DNA of 64,000 bases. It comes from Burkholderiales bacterium (lineage in GTDB: Bacteria > Pseudomonadota > Gammaproteobacteria > Burkholderiales > Ga0077523). Positions 1 through 15,000 of this stretch are shown here, in pieces. The stretch lies in contig JALHMS010000002.1 in the NCBI GenBank assembly GCA_022843925.1, forward strand, positions 143,906 through 207,905, read 5' to 3'. Positions within the stretch are counted from its first letter, which is position 1. Every line of letters starts with the position of its first letter. Made by a program: the position numbers and the translations under genes. The notes under the pieces are model-generated. The model saw only the letters and a list, made by a program, of their open reading frames with translations, did not search any database and was not told the DNA's origin.

Positions 1-3000
1 AAGTCCGGCGCGGCGATCGACACCGGGGAGGAGGTCGCCGTCCGCCTCGTGACGTACAACCGCACCATCGACTTCAACTCGCGCGTGATCATGCTGGGTG
101 CGCCGAACCCGGAACTGGAGATCGATGCCGCCGGTAACGTGGTGCGCCAGCAGAACATCGACTTCACGCGCGTCGGCAACGAGATCCGCGTCGCCGACAT
201 CCTGAACACCGGTGCGCTCAACGGCACCATCGTGATCCGTGTTGCGCCCACGACGCTCACCGGCGCGGCCGGTGCGACCACGCGGTCAGAGATCAAGGGC
301 AATCCGATCTTCGAGTTCCGCACGGGCTTCGAGCGCGTGTCGATCACGAATGCATCCACCGCCGATGTGCGCCTCGGCGCGATCGACGTCATCAACCGCT
401 CCGGCCAGTTCGGCGCCTCCATCACGATCTCCGCGGTGACCACCTCCCTCTTCGTGCCGAGGCAGGAGACGAGCCCGGGGGCGACGCTCATCGAGGTCCG
501 CAACCTGTCCGCCTCGGACGTGCTCCTCTCGGCGCTGATCACGAACCCGTTCGGCCGCACGCTCCTCTCGAACACCGGCGGCGACATCCTCGCCGTGAGC
601 CCGGTGGCCCGCATCGACACGTCGTCCATCGAACTGTTCGCGCCGGCGGGCACCGTCGGTACGGCGGCGGCTCCGATCCGCATCGCGTCGTCGCTCCTCA
701 CCGCCCGCGGTGGATCCGGGGTGTACGTGGAGGAACTGGTCGGCGCCATGAACGTGGCCGAGGCCACGGCGAGCCTCACGGCGGGCGTGGTCAGCCTGCG
801 CGCGGCGGGTTCGATCCTCGATGCGAACCCCATCCAGGGACCCGACATCGCGGCGCGCGACGTCTTCCTCGTATCCGCCACGGGCAGCATCGGCACCTTC
901 GCCGACGCCCTCGAAGTGGATGTCGCGGGCGAGAGCCTGCACGCGAGCGCCGCCGGCGACATCGTGGTGACCGACGTGGCGGGTGCCATGGGCATCGGCA
1001 CCGTGCAATCCACCGGCGGCAACGTCAGGCTCGCAACGGTGGACACTGCCGCCGCCGGCGAAAACATCGCCCTGGCCGGGACGTCGTCGATCCGCGCATT
1101 GCTGGGTGCCATCACGCTCTTCTCCGCCGACGACATCCTCGCCGCGGTCGGCAGCGCGATCGTCGCGCGGAATGCGGTGACGTTCCGCGCCGACGACGAG
1201 GACGCCTACGACGGCGTGGCCGGGAACGACCTCGATCGCGACGCGGGTCTCGGTGCAGGTGTCGCGCTTGCGGGGACGATCGAAGGGAGCAGCGTCCTGA
1301 TCACGACGGGCGCCGATCCGGACACCGTCGCGATCACCAACACGCGGGTGGCCACCACCATCGACACCCGCGCGAACGCGGACCGCATCCACGTCGGCAG
1401 CCTCGCCACGCTCGCGGTGAACACCGGCGGCGTGCTCGACCGCATCGCCGGCTCGTTGACGATCCGCGGCGGTGAAGGCACCACCGATGCGCTGGTGCTC
1501 GACGATTCCGGCGACACCCGCGACAACACCGGCACGCTGACCGCGTCCACGGTCTCCGGCTTCGGGATGACCGCGACGATCACCCATGCGGACGTCGAGG
1601 AACTTCTCGTCACCCTGGGCGATGGTGCCGACACTGCAACGGTCACCAGCACCGCCGCCGGCGTGAGCACGGCGATCCGCGCGGGTGCCGGGACCGACCA
1701 GATCCGGGTGGGCGATGCGGCGACGGGCCTGAACAGCGTGTCCGGCGTGCTGAGTCTGGATGGCCAGGCGGGCGACGACGTCCTCTTCGCGTCCGACGTG
1801 GCGGCAGGCCCTGCGGGGACAGTGGCCAACGCCGGCCGGCTCGACGGCGGGCAACTGCTGGGCCTCGGCATGGGCTCGTCCGATCAGACGACGATCAATC
1901 CCGACCGCGGTATCCGCTTCGACGATTTCCAGAGCATCGACATAACGCTGGGCGATGGCGTCGACGCGTTCACCGTGACGGGCACCACGGCGCCGGTCCG
2001 CATCGACGCGCGTGCCGGCCGCGACGCGATCGTGCTCGGGGACCTCTCCCCGACCGGCGGACTCGCGGCGATCGGGGCACCTTTGGTGCTCGTGGCGGGC
2101 GCCGACGGCGGCGATCTTCTGGTCAGAAGCGGCGCGCGAGCCGATCTGACGCTGGGCAGCATCGACGCCGTGCGTGGGCGTCTGACGGAAGCGGGCGCCA
2201 GCGGACAGGTCGAGTTCGAGGCGTTCTCGCAGGTAACGGTCGAACTGGGCGATGCCGCCGACAAGCTGACGATTGTCGACACCGTGGCGGCGGTCGATGT
2301 GAACACGGGCGGCGGCGCAGACGAGGTCACCATCGGTGACGTGTCGCATGCCACGACCGTCCGCCTCGGCGATGGCGCCGACACCGTCGACGTCCGCGAT
2401 GCCGGCGCCGCGCTGTCGATCTTCGGGGAGGGTGGCGACGGGGAGCGCGATGCGCTGACGCTCGACCTCTCGACCCGCACCGCGCCCCTGGCGGGCGCCG
2501 TGGGCGGCTCGGGTGTCGCGGGTACCGTCACCGGTTTCACGGCCGGCGCCGTCGCGTTCGACGGCATGGAGGCCATCGATCTGATCCTCGGGTCGGGCAA
2601 CGACACCGTGACGATCGGACACGATCTCGCGACGGCTGACGTCTCGATCCTGGGTGGCGGCGGCGACGACGCGTTCACGGTGACGGACATCGGCGGCGGA
2701 CTCACGACGCTGACCGGACAGGGCGCCTTCGACACGGTGACCGTGGAGATCCCGGGCCTGCCCGAAGCCGGCTCGTTCCAGAATCTCCGCCTCGATGCCG
2801 AGCGGCTCGTGGTGGACAACCGCGGCAACCTCACGACGTCCGTCGCGTGGACCGTCACCGACGGCGCACAGATCGATGCCGACGTGGGGGCCGGGCAGAT
2901 CCCCGTGATCTTCGCCGAGGGGGTGGACGAGATCCGCATCCTCGGCGGCGACGCCACCGACGTGCTGAACGTGGTGAGCACGATCACCACCGACGTGAAC

Positions 3001-6000
3001 GGCCTGGTGGATCAGAACCGGGTGGAACTGTCGGCCGGCCCCGTGGTGCTCGATCCCGTGGATTCCGCGCAGTACCGCGATGCCGGCCCGAGCGTGGGCT
3101 TCGACCGTCTGGCTGCAGGCGTGGTCAGCTACACGGAGGACGGCCTCACCGTCTCGGCACTTTCCGGTGCGCTCGGTCGGAACGATGCGTCGGGATCGGC
3201 TGCAGCTTTCGCCTCGGGTGCCACCGGACGGCTCACGAGCGCGGCGGGGGCGTTCTCGTTGACGTCGATGCGGCTCGCCTCCACGGCGGCCAGCGGGACC
3301 GCAGTCAGCTTCACAGGCACGACGTTCAACGGCCAGTCGGTCGCCCTGAACACCACGGTGGGTGGTGTCGACCCGGCCACCGGATTGCCGGTCTTCCAGC
3401 GGCTCGATTTCACCAATCCGCTCTTCGGTGCACTGACCGCGCTGACGTGGACGGTGACGGGCGCCGGTGAACTGCTCGTGGACGACATCGTCGCGCGGGG
3501 ATACGGCGGCGGCGCTGCCGCGGTCACGCCGGGCGCGGTGCCGGCGACCACGATGTCGGGGCCGATCGCGCTGCTCTTCGATTCGACCAATCTCCGCATC
3601 GCCGTCGACGCCAACCGCAACGGAAGCATCGACGGCGGCGAGACCACGTTCTCCTCGGGCGCCACGTTCTTCGGGGTGCCGTTCACCGCGTCCACCGTGA
3701 CCGCTGCCGGCGTCGTGAGGGCCGATGGGCAGGTGGTGGCGGGTGACCCGGTCGCGCAATTCCGATTCGCCGGCGACCTCGTGCTGCCGAACGGCACCTC
3801 GGCGCTCAACACGATCGTCCGCGGCGTCGGCAGCCGGGGCGTGAGCATCGTCGTGGCGAACGATCTGGTGATCGGCCAGTACGTGGACTTCAATTTCTCG
3901 GCGACGGGCACGACGGCCGGCGCGGGCGGCGGGTCGCTCGGTGGGGGCGCCATTTCCGTTGGTGGCGGCACCGGCGGATCGGGTGGCTCCAGCGGCTCCA
4001 ACGCCGGCACGTTGAGCGACGGCGGACCGGGGGGGCCGGGGATAGACGGATTCACCGCACATCCGGGAACCGCCGGCAACGCCGGGGGAAGCGGCGGCAC
4101 AGGCGTGACGGGGGCGGTGGGGAATACAGGTTCCGCGGGCAACAGTGGCGGACTCGGGATCAACAACACGACCGGCGCGGGCGCCGCAGGGCTTGGTGGC
4201 GCAGGCGGAGTCGCGGTGTCGGGCGGTGCGCTCGGATTGCGCGGCACCGGCGGCGCGCGCGGCGAGTTCGGAGACTTCACCACGGGCGGCGCCGGCGGTA
4301 ACGGTAATCCGGGCGATCCGGGATCCGCGGGGACCGCAGGCACGGGCGGGAACGCCGGGACACCGGGCTATGCAGGCCTGAACACCGGGTCCGGACTCGG
4401 CATCTCGGGCGGTTCCGGGGGTGGTGGAGGCGGTGCCGGCGGCGGCGGCAGCGGCGGTGGCGGTGGAGGTGGTGGTGGTGCCGGCGGTGGTGGTGGCGGC
4501 GGCGGGGCGGGATCGTTCGCGGTTCCCTTCTGGGCGATCCAGCTCAACGGCGGCGGCGGTGGCGAGGGAGGCCGTGGTGGCCAGGGCGGCAGGGGCGGGG
4601 ATGGCGGTGCGGGCGGGGCCGGCGGCGCGGGGGGCGCCGGCGGCGGAGCCATCGAGGTGGTGGCACTCGGTCGCATCCGCACCACCGACACCAGCACCGC
4701 CACCCGGCCCGAGTTCCTGGCCACCGGCGGCAACGGTGTGGCCGGTGGCGCGCCGGGGGCCGTGGACCCCTCGTCCCTTCGGAACACCGGGCTGGACACT
4801 TCCCTCAACAGCGGCCGCACCAACGGCAGTGCGGGCGAGGATGGTGGCCTGATCGACGGTGGGCGCGGCGGCAATGGCGGCACTGGTGGATCCGGTGGCG
4901 CCGGGGGCACCGGCGGGGCTGGCGGCGCGGGTGGCGTCGGGGCGGGTGGGGCCGGCGGCACCGTGAAGATCGTCGGCTCGGTCATGAATCTCGGCACTGC
5001 CTCGGTGAACGTCGACGGCGGTCTCGCCGGTGGCGATCCCGATGTCAGGATCGCGGGCGCCGGGTTGACGGCGCGCATCTTCAACTTCACGACGCCGCTC
5101 ACGAACTTCCCGACTTACACGGGGACACCGAGCGCGACGCGCACCGACCGTGTGATCCAGCAGGGCAACGGGCCCCGGAACTTCTCCGGAGGCACGACCA
5201 ACGCCGACAATTTCGCGGTGCAGTGGACGGGCGATATCGAGGTGCGCGGCGGTACGCAGAACGTGACTTTCTATCTGTCCAGCGACGACGGCGCGCGGCT
5301 CTTCGTGAACAACGTGGCCATCATCACGCCCCCGTCACCGACGCAGGGTTACACCACGCGGCAGGGTACCGTCGCGCTGCCGGCCGGCCAGCACAGCATC
5401 CGCGTCGAATACATCGAGGCGACCGGCTATGCCGGCATCGCCCTCGAGTACGCGACGGCGACGGACTCCCGACGCCTGCTCTCGGTGGCGGAAGACGGCG
5501 GCGACGGTCGCGTGATCCTCGGCGGCAATACGGGCCGGAGCGTCACGACCGTGGGTGGTCAGCCGGGAACCACGGTGGGCGCGCAGTTGCCCGTGACGCT
5601 GACCAACGGTCCGCGCGCCGACAACCTCTACGTGGTCGACCGTGTGGGGGATGCCGCCCTGGACGACACGCCCTACATCGCAGGCATGGGCGGCGGGGCG
5701 GAGATCTTCGGGCTGCTCTCCGGGATCGGGCTGGGCGGCATCGACTTCACGCCCGCCACCCCGGGTGTCAGCGGTCTCGCCGCGTCGGACGGCAATGCCC
5801 CCTTTGCGGTGATCCGGATGGATGTCGGCCCGGGGGCCTACGGCGACAACTACCAGACGTTCGATCCGGCCACCGGGCGGGTCCAGGGCTACGACATGCT
5901 CCTGTTCGTGAACCTCACGAACACGCTGTCGCTGGATTTCCCGAGGCTCGGCGTGTCGCTCGGCGGCAATACCGATTTCTCGCAGTCCCTGGCGATCGAC

Positions 6001-9000
6001 GGCCTCGGGACGTTCCGCGCGCTCGACGCCATCGGCGCCGGACAGGTGTGGGCGACGCTCGTGCCCGATGTCGATGGTCTGACGGTGAATGCCTCCGTGC
6101 AACTGGGTGGCACCACGGTCTCCCTCGCGAATGTGCCGCTCGCCAAGAACACCGTGCAGTACGCCCGCCTCGTGGCGGCAGCCGCGCAGGAGCAGCCCCT
6201 CCAGGGCTTCGCGGACCTGGCGCTCAGCCCGGATGGCAGGCACCTCTACGCGGTCGACCCGACGCGCGATGCGCTCGTCGTCGTCGATCCGAGCGGGCTC
6301 GGCCAGCGGCAGCTTCTGAAGGACGGCGTCGACGGCGTGCTCGGCCTCGACGGTGCCACCGATGTGATCGTGAGCCCCGACGGCCGCAACGTGTACGTCG
6401 CGAGCGCCGAGGATCGCCAGATCGCCGTCTTCTCCCGAGACGCGGCCACCGGCAACCTCACGTTCGTCGCGACGCTGGAAGCGACGCAGGCCGGCGGCGG
6501 CATCGAGTCGCTCGTCTTCGACCCGGCCGGTGTGCGGCTGTATGCCGCCGGACCCGACGGCGTGACGGTGTATTCGCGGGCGATCGGGGTGCCTGCCGTC
6601 GTCGCCGAGTCGGAATCCAACAGCGCCGGGGTGGGTGACACCAACACGGCGACCACGGCCGACTTCGCGCGCGCCGACGACCTCACCGGGAGCTTCGCGC
6701 CGACGGGGTCGCCCGGGGTCTTCACTGCCACGGTCACCGGCACGATCGCGGTCGGCAACGATCGCGACGTCTACCGCATCGAGGCGGCGCCGGGCGACGT
6801 GCTGTCGCTGAACCTTGGGGGCGCGGGTGCGGTTGCGGGAACCCTCGGTGACGGCTTCCTACGTCTCTTCGATCGCAACGGCGCCCAGATACTCCAGGAC
6901 GACGATTCCGGGCCGGGCAACGATGCCGCGCTCGCGTTCGGCGCGTTCACCTACACCGGCAGCTACTACGTGGTGGCCGATTCGTTCGGCAACGGCGTCG
7001 GCAGCTACACCCTGACGGCGACGATCTCGCGCGCCGCGGGCGCCCGCGGCGTCACGGTGGAATCGGGTGTCAACAACGCGACCACCGGCAGCGTGCCCAC
7101 GGCGTCCGCGGCGGATCGCGCACTGGCGACCGATCTCTCGACGAGCTTCGTTCCGCAGGGCGCCGGCAACCTCGGCGTGGCGACGATCACGGGCAGCATC
7201 GCCCCCGGCGGCGACCGCGACTTCTATCGCATCGTCGCGGCGCCGGGCGACACGTTGTCCGTGGCGCTGCGGGGCTTCGGCGGCGGTGGCGGGACACTTG
7301 CCGACGGGTTCCTGAGGCTCTTCGATGCAGCGGGCAACCAGATCGCGTTCGACGACGACGGCGGGCCGGGATCCGATGCGCTGATCAGCTACGCGGGTTT
7401 CGACCGTGCAGGCGAGTTCTACATCGCCGCGGAATCCTTCCTCGGCGCCGGCAACGGCACGTACACCCTGGTGGTCAGCCACACCCGCGCGGCGGCCCTG
7501 GGCTTCACCCAGGCGATCTCCGGCGGGGCGACGGCGCTCGCGACGAGTCGGGACGGCGCGCTCCTCTACGCCGTCACCGAGGGGACGGACGCTTTGCGGG
7601 TCCTGGACGCTGCCAACCTGGCGGTGCTTCAGACCCTCACCGGTCCCGGTACGCCGGGTCTCGACGGGGCCAGCGCCATGGCCGTGAGCGCCGACGACAC
7701 GTTCGTCTACGTGACCGGCAGGGCCGGCAACTCGGTGTCGGTGTTCCAGCGGACCGGCACCACCCTCACGCACGTGCAGACCCTCGTCAACGGCGAGGAC
7801 GGCGTGCGCGGCATCGTCGGTGCCTCGGATGTGCTGCTCTCCCCGGACGGCCGCTTCGTCATGGTCACAGGCCAGGCGAGCAACGCGATCGCCGTGTTCT
7901 CGCGGGATGCCGCCAGCGGGCAGATGGAGTTCCTGCAGGTGGTACGGAACGGCGTCGGCGGTGCCGACGGGCTCGTGGCGCCGACCGCGCTCGTCGGGAC
8001 CGCAGACGGGACACTGGTGTTCGCGTCGACCTTCGGGGCGACCGGCCTGCCCGGCGGGATCGCCTCCCTCGAGAACGTCGTGCTCGGGTTGCCGGCGCCC
8101 GAACCGGTGATCCGCGTGACGACCTTCGAAACGGTCGAGAGCCTGCGGGTCGCGACGGCCGGCGGTGACGATTCGATCGTCCTGCGGCGGTCGCCGTCGC
8201 TGCCGGTCGTGACGCTCGAAACGGGCGGCGGGAACGACGTGGTCGTCGCCCAGGAGCTCGCGCTGCAGACGGTGATCGACGTCGGCGCCGACAACGACGA
8301 AGTGCAGCTGCGCTCCGAACGGGCGGGGACTTCCGTGATCGTGCGCGGTCAGGGCGGCAACGACCTCATCGGGGTCGACCGCGCGGGTGCAGCGAGCACC
8401 ACCGAGGTGATCGGCGGCACCGGCCGCGACACCGTGCGGGTGGCGGGCTCGCGCATTCCCTTGGGCGCCACGACGACGCTGCGGGGTTCGTTCACGGATT
8501 CCGCACCGTTCGACCTCCTCGTGTTCGATCCGGGCAGTACCGTGCCCGGTTCGTACAACCCGCTCGCGTTCAGCCAGGTCGCAGGAACGCTCCAGGCCGG
8601 CGTCCGCTTCTTGGGCTCCTTCTTCCCGACCGGCGGGCTGGTGACGTACGACACGTTCGAAGGCGTGGAGGTCATCACCGCACCGCTGATCACGCTGCCG
8701 ACGCCTGCCGCCATCACCGAGGGCGAATCGGCGCGACTGACGGCGTCCGTCAGCCCGAATGTCGCCGGCACCACGCTCTCGTGGGACATCGACGGCGACG
8801 GCCGCTACGGCGACGCTCTCGGCACCGACGTGACGCTCACGTGGGCGCAACTGGTCGACCTCGGCATCGACGACGACGGCAGCTACCAGATCGCCGTGCG
8901 CGCTGTCGAGGCCGACGGCGATTCGAGCGAGGCCTTCACGACGCTCGTCGTCCGGAATGCGCTTCCCGTGGTCACGGTCGCCGGCCCTGCAGCCGCGACG

Positions 9001-12000
9001 GCCGGGCAGCCGGTCACGATCGCCTACCGGGCCACGGATCCCGGCGACGACCGCATCATCGAATGGCGCATCGACTGGGGCGACGGCAGTCCGCTCCAGG
9101 TCTTCGGCGCCGACGTGCTCGAGGCGCAGCACGTGTACCTCACGCCCGGGAACTACCAGGTCCGCGTGGGGGGCGTCGACGAGGACACCACGCCGTCGGC
9201 CGTGTTCTCCGCGCCGCTCGCGATCGCGGTGACGGGCGATGCGGCACTCGTGTCCGCCGGTGGCCCGTACCTGATCCGCGAGGGCGAGGGCGTCACGCTC
9301 ACCGCGAGCGCGCCGGGGGCCGTGGCAGGGTTCTCGTGGGATCTCAACGGTGACGGCTTCACCGATGCCACGGGCGCGACGGTCACGCTCACCTGGGCGC
9401 AACTGGAGGCGATCCGTAGTCCGTTCTTCGGCGTGATCCCCGGCGTACCGCGTCTCGGCGTGGACGACAGCGGCTTGTACGGCATCAGCGTCACCGCGAC
9501 CTATGCCACCGGCGCCGCGGTGACGTCGAACCCGACGCCGCTCACCATCCTGAACGTCGCGCCGACGGCGATCTTCGCCACCAGCGGTGCGGTGTCCGAG
9601 GGCGGCGCGGCCACGGTGCAGTTCTCCAGCGCGTTCGATCCTGCCGGACCCGATCGGACGGCAGGCTTCCTCTTGAGCGTCGACTTCAACAACGACGGGG
9701 ACTACGACGACGCGGGCGACATCCGCGACCAGTCGGCCGCGACGTTCGCCGTGCCCGATGCCCTGCTCGCCGACGGCGGTCGGTTCACCATCCGCGGCCG
9801 CATCGCCGACAAGGACGGTGGCGCGACCGAACTGTTCACCGAACTGGTCGTGAACGAGGTGGCGCCGACCCTGCGCCTCGTGGGCGCGGACCGTGTCAAC
9901 GAAGGTGCTGCGTACCGGCTGGATCTGTCCGCCGTCGACAGCGGTGCCGACACGATCGCCCGCTGGATCGTCGACTGGAGCGACGGCACGATCGAGAGCT
10001 TCGACGGGCCGGTGCAGTCCCTCACGCACCGCTTCGCCGACAACGGCGTGCGCACGATCTCCGTGACCGCCATCGACGAGGACGGCGAGTACACGGCCAC
10101 GAAGACCGTCGTGGTCGACAACGTCGCGCCCGTGCTGCAGGCCACCATGCAGAGCCCCGTGGACGAGGGCGGCGTGGCACGCCTCTCCGGCACCATCGCC
10201 GATCCCGGGTTGCTCGATTCCTTCACGCTCGAAGTGACCTGGGGCGATGGCGTCGTGGAGATCATCGATCTCGGCGCGGGCGCCACCGTGTTCGAAGTCA
10301 CGCATCGCTACGCCGACGACCGGCCGAGCGGCACGGCGGCCGATCCGTACGCGATCTCGATGACGCTGCGGGACGACGACGGCGGCGAGGCTGCCGCCAC
10401 CGCCTCGGTGATCGTCAACAACGTGGCGCCGACGATCACGGGCCTCGCAACCACGGCGACCAACGTCGCGGAGAGCGGGCTCGTGACCCTCACGGGCCGC
10501 ATCGACGACCCGGGCACCGAGGATACGCACACTGTCGACATCGACTGGGGCGACGGCAACGTCGGCACCGCCATCGTCGATGCCGCGACGCGGACGTTCA
10601 GCGCCACGCATCGTTACGTGGACGACAACCCCAGCGGCACGGGCTTCGACACCTACACCATCACTACCTCGGTCGCCGACGACGATCTCGGCATCGGCAG
10701 CGCGAGCACGAGCGTCGTCGTCGAGAACGTCGCCCCCGTGATCGTGGCGATGCGCGTCGACGAACTGCGCGACGCCACGACCTCGTCCGCGACGCTGACC
10801 GGTCGCGTGGCCGACGTGGGCACGGCCGACACGCACACCGTCTCGATCCAGTGGGGCGATGGCACGTCGGGCACGGCGGCGGTGGATCCGCTCACGCGGG
10901 TCTTCACGGCCAGCCACGACTTCCGCATCGACGTGGTGCCGGGCTACCGGATCGTCGTCACCGCTATCGACGACGACACCGGCCGGACCGACACCTTCGT
11001 GGACACCATCGGGTATCTCGTCAATCGGGCGCCCGTGGCACGGGACGACGGCGGCACGATCGAGGAGGGTGGCTTCCTGGATCTCGATCTGCTGGCGAAC
11101 GACAGCGATGCCGACGGTGACCGGCTCACGACCTTGGTGCTGTCCGCGCCGGCGGACGGCGTGCTGCAGCCGCTGGGCGACGGTCGTTACCGCTACACGC
11201 CGGACGCCGATTTCTCGGGCTCGGACTCGTTCACCTACCGGGTGAGCGACGGTCAGCGCGGTTCGAACACGGCCACGGTCACGATCCGTGTGCTTCCGAC
11301 CAACGACGCGCCGGTGGCCGTCGACGACGTGATCGATGCCGTCGAGGACACCGCGATCACCTTCGACGTGCGGGGGAACGACACCGATGGCGATCGCGAT
11401 CCGCTCTCGATCGCCTCGGCAGTCTCGCCGACCAACGGGTCGCTCCTGCTGAATGCGAACGGCAGCTTCACGTACACGCCCGACGCGGACTTCTTCGGCA
11501 CCGACACGTTCACGTACGTGGTGAGCGATGGCCGGGAGGACTCCAACGCCGCCACCGTCACGATCCGGGTGGCGCCGCGCAACGACGCCCCGGTGGCCGT
11601 GTCCGACATGCGATCGACGGCGGAAGACACGGCGATCACGTTCGATCCGCGCGGGAACGATCGCGACGTCGACGGCGATTTGCTGTCGATCGTCGGCCTC
11701 ACGGCACCCGCGAACGGCATCGCGGGGTTGAACGTCGACGGCACGATCACGTACACGCCCAACGCGAACTTCTTCGGGTCGGACAGCTTCACTTACGCGG
11801 TGAACGATGGCCAGGCGACGTCGAACGTGGCGACGATCACGATCACCGTGGAATCTCGCAACGACGCGCCGATCGCGGAAGACGATGCAGCCTCGGTGCG
11901 GGAAGGCCGCGTATTGTCGATTCCGACGACGTTCCTGCTCTCCAACGACCGCGATCCCGAACGCGACCCGATCAGCATCACCGGGTTCTCGGGGGCGACG

Positions 12001-15000
12001 AACGGGTCGGTGAGCTTCGACGGGACCACGTTCACCTACACGCCGAACACCGGCTTCGCGGGTGAGGATTTCTTCAGTTACATCCTCGAAGACGGCCTCG
12101 ACAGCGACACGGCGGTGGTGCGGATCACGGTGGTGGACAACCAGGCCCCGATCGCGGAAGACGATGCAGCCTCGGTGCGGGAAGGCCGGGTGCTGGCGAT
12201 CCCGACGTCGCTGCTGCTCGCGAACGACCGCGATCCCGAGGGCGATCCGATCAGCATCACCGGGTTCTCGGGGGCGACGAACGGGTCGGTGAGCTTCGAC
12301 GGGACCACGTTCACCTACACGCCGAACACCGGCTTCGCGGGTGAGGATTTCTTCAGTTACATCCTCGAAGACGGCCTCGACAGCGACACGGCGGTGGTGC
12401 GGATCACGGTGGTGGACAACCAGGCCCCGATCGCGGAAGACGATGCAGCCTCGGTGCGGGAAGGCCGGGTGCTGGCGATCCCGACGTCGCTGCTGCTCGC
12501 GAACGACCGCGATCCCGAGGGCGATCCGATCAGCATCACCGGGTTCTCGGGGGCGACGAACGGGTCGGTGAGCTTCGACGGGACCACGTTCACCTACACG
12601 CCGAACACCGGCTTCGCGGGTGAGGATTTCTTCAGTTACATCCTCGAAGACGGCCTCGACAGCGACACGGCGGTGGTGCGGATCACGGTGGTGGACAACC
12701 AGGCCCCGATCGCGGAAGACGATGCAGCCTCGGTGCGGGAAGGCCGGGTGCTGGCGATCCCGACGTCGCTGCTGCTCGCGAACGACCGCGATCCCGAGGG
12801 CGATCCGATCAGCATCACCGGGTTCTCGGGGGCGACGAACGGGTCGGTGAGCTTCGACGGGACCACGTTCACCTACACGCCGAACACCGGCTTCGCGGGT
12901 GAGGATTTCTTCAGTTACATCCTCGAAGACGGCCTCGACAGCGACACGGCGGTGGTGCGGATCACGGTGGTGGACAACCGGGCGCCCATCGCGGAAGACG
13001 ACCTGGCGAGCACCGGAACCGGTGTGCCGCTCGTGCTGCCCACCGCCACGCTGCTCGCGAACGACAGCGATCCCGAAGGCGACGCGATCAGCGTCACGGC
13101 ATTCTCGGGCGCCTCGAACGGATCGGTGAGCTTCGACGGCACCGCGTTCACGTACACGCCCAACACGGGCTTCGCGGGCCGGGACGCCTTCACGTACACC
13201 ATCGGTGACGGCATCGACAGCGACACGGCGACCGTGCGGATCGACGTGATCGACGGGAACCGCGCGCCGGTGGCGCGGAACGACGCCTTCGCGCTCGACG
13301 AGGACACTGCGTTGTCGATCGACATCGCGGACCTCCTGTCGAACGACAGCGACCCCGACGGCGATCCGCTCACGTTCGGCCTGATGACCGGCACCAGCCG
13401 CGGCACGCTGGTCGATCTCGGCAACGGCTTCCTCCGCTACACGCCCGACGCCGATTTCCACGGCGAGGACCGCTTCACGTATCGCGTGAACGACGGTCGG
13501 GTCGATTCGGGGATCGCCACGGTCACGCTCGACGTGCGGTCGGTCAACGATGCGCCCGTGATCGTGTTCACGGGGCCGTCGGTGCCGGTGGTCGACGAAG
13601 GTCAGGCGGTCGTGATCGGATTCACCGTGACCGACGTCGATGGCGACGTGCCGACCCTGCGTCTTGCGGGCGCGCCGGTGGGCGCTGAGATCGTGCGCAC
13701 GGGTGCCACCACGGCGGAGTTCCGCTGGACAGCGGACGACGGCGATGCACTGCTGCCGTTCGAGATCGTGGCGTCCGATGGCGAATCGGAGGTGCGTGCC
13801 GCGGCGGCGGTGGGTGTGCGCAACGTCGCCCCGGATCTCACGACGGACGGGGCGCCGGTCGCGCTTTCGGGTCAGCCGTACACCCTGCGACTCGGCGTGA
13901 GCGATCCCGGCCGGGACACGCTCGTCCAGTGGGTCGTCGACTGGGGTGATGGCAGTGCGCTCGAGACGTTCGCGGGCAACGTCCGCGAGGTGCAGCATGT
14001 CTTCGCGGTCCCCGAGCGTTCGCACACCATCCAGGTGGGGGCGTTCGACGAGGACGGGGCCTGGTCGGCGGCGCCGCGCGTCGTCGAGGTCGTCAACGAT
14101 CTCCTGTGGGTGCGGACGTTCACGCCCGACGACAGCGGATTCCGGGTGCGATTCAACCGCGCTTTCGATCCCGCCCTGCTCAACCTGTACGAAAGCGCCA
14201 TCCTGCCGCGCGGCGGTCCGGACCTCGAGGTGAAGGACGCCTCGGGCAACGTGATCCGCGGCTCGATGGTCCTCGATGCGGATCGCCAGGGCTTCGCGTT
14301 CGTCGCCACCGCGGGTCTTACAGCGGGGAGCAGCTACGACGTCACGCTCTCCGCGCGGGGTGACGCCTTCGTCGATGCACTCGGGCGTCCGCTGGACGGC
14401 AACCGGGACAACGTCGGCGGGGACGCCTACCGGACGGTGTTCACGATCATGCCGACCACCGCGCCCACGGTGGGCGTCGCCCATACGGTGGCGGGCCCGA
14501 AGCAGGCGACGGATGTGCCTGCCACCGCGCGGGGCATCCCTGTCAGTCTGACGACGACGCTGCCGGCGACGGAGATCCGGTTCTCGCTCCGGTACGACCC
14601 GGCGAACCTTTCGGTCGTCGGTCTCGAAGCGGGGGCCGATCTGCCCACCGGCAGCACGTTCACCATCACCGGCACGCCCGGCAATCTGGCCGTGCGGATC
14701 GTCGCATCGAGCCCGGTGGCGGCGGGTGTGCGGGAACTGGTACGCCTCGTCGGTTCGGTGCCGGCGTCCGCGATCTACGGGAGTGCGCACGTGCTCGATG
14801 TGGTCGACGCGTTCGTCGACGGGCGCGATGCCCGCGAAGCCGACGGCGTGCACGTCGCCGCATATTTCGGCGACGCCAACGGCGACGGACGCTACACCTC
14901 GCTGGATGCACAGCGGATCAGCCGCGTCATTGCCGGGATCGACGCCGGCTTCACCGCCTATGAGCGTATCGATCCGGTGCTGATCGGCGACGTGAACCGG

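Noticed and set aside
1300-3000. RTX nonapeptide repeats in the giant protein
   Set aside because: GDGAD-type motifs occur but not in the regular GGxGxDxUx tandem pattern, so I did not call RTX calcium repeats.
286-4062. 1258-codon minus-strand frame under the giant gene
   Set aside because: Same antisense artefact of high G+C codon use; no start signal or recognisable protein.
6859-14853. 8-kb minus-strand open frame (2664 codons) opposite the giant gene
   Set aside because: It follows the third-position G/C bias of the sense gene; its translation is Arg/His/Asp-rich, repeats wherever the sense repeats do, and has no domain character.
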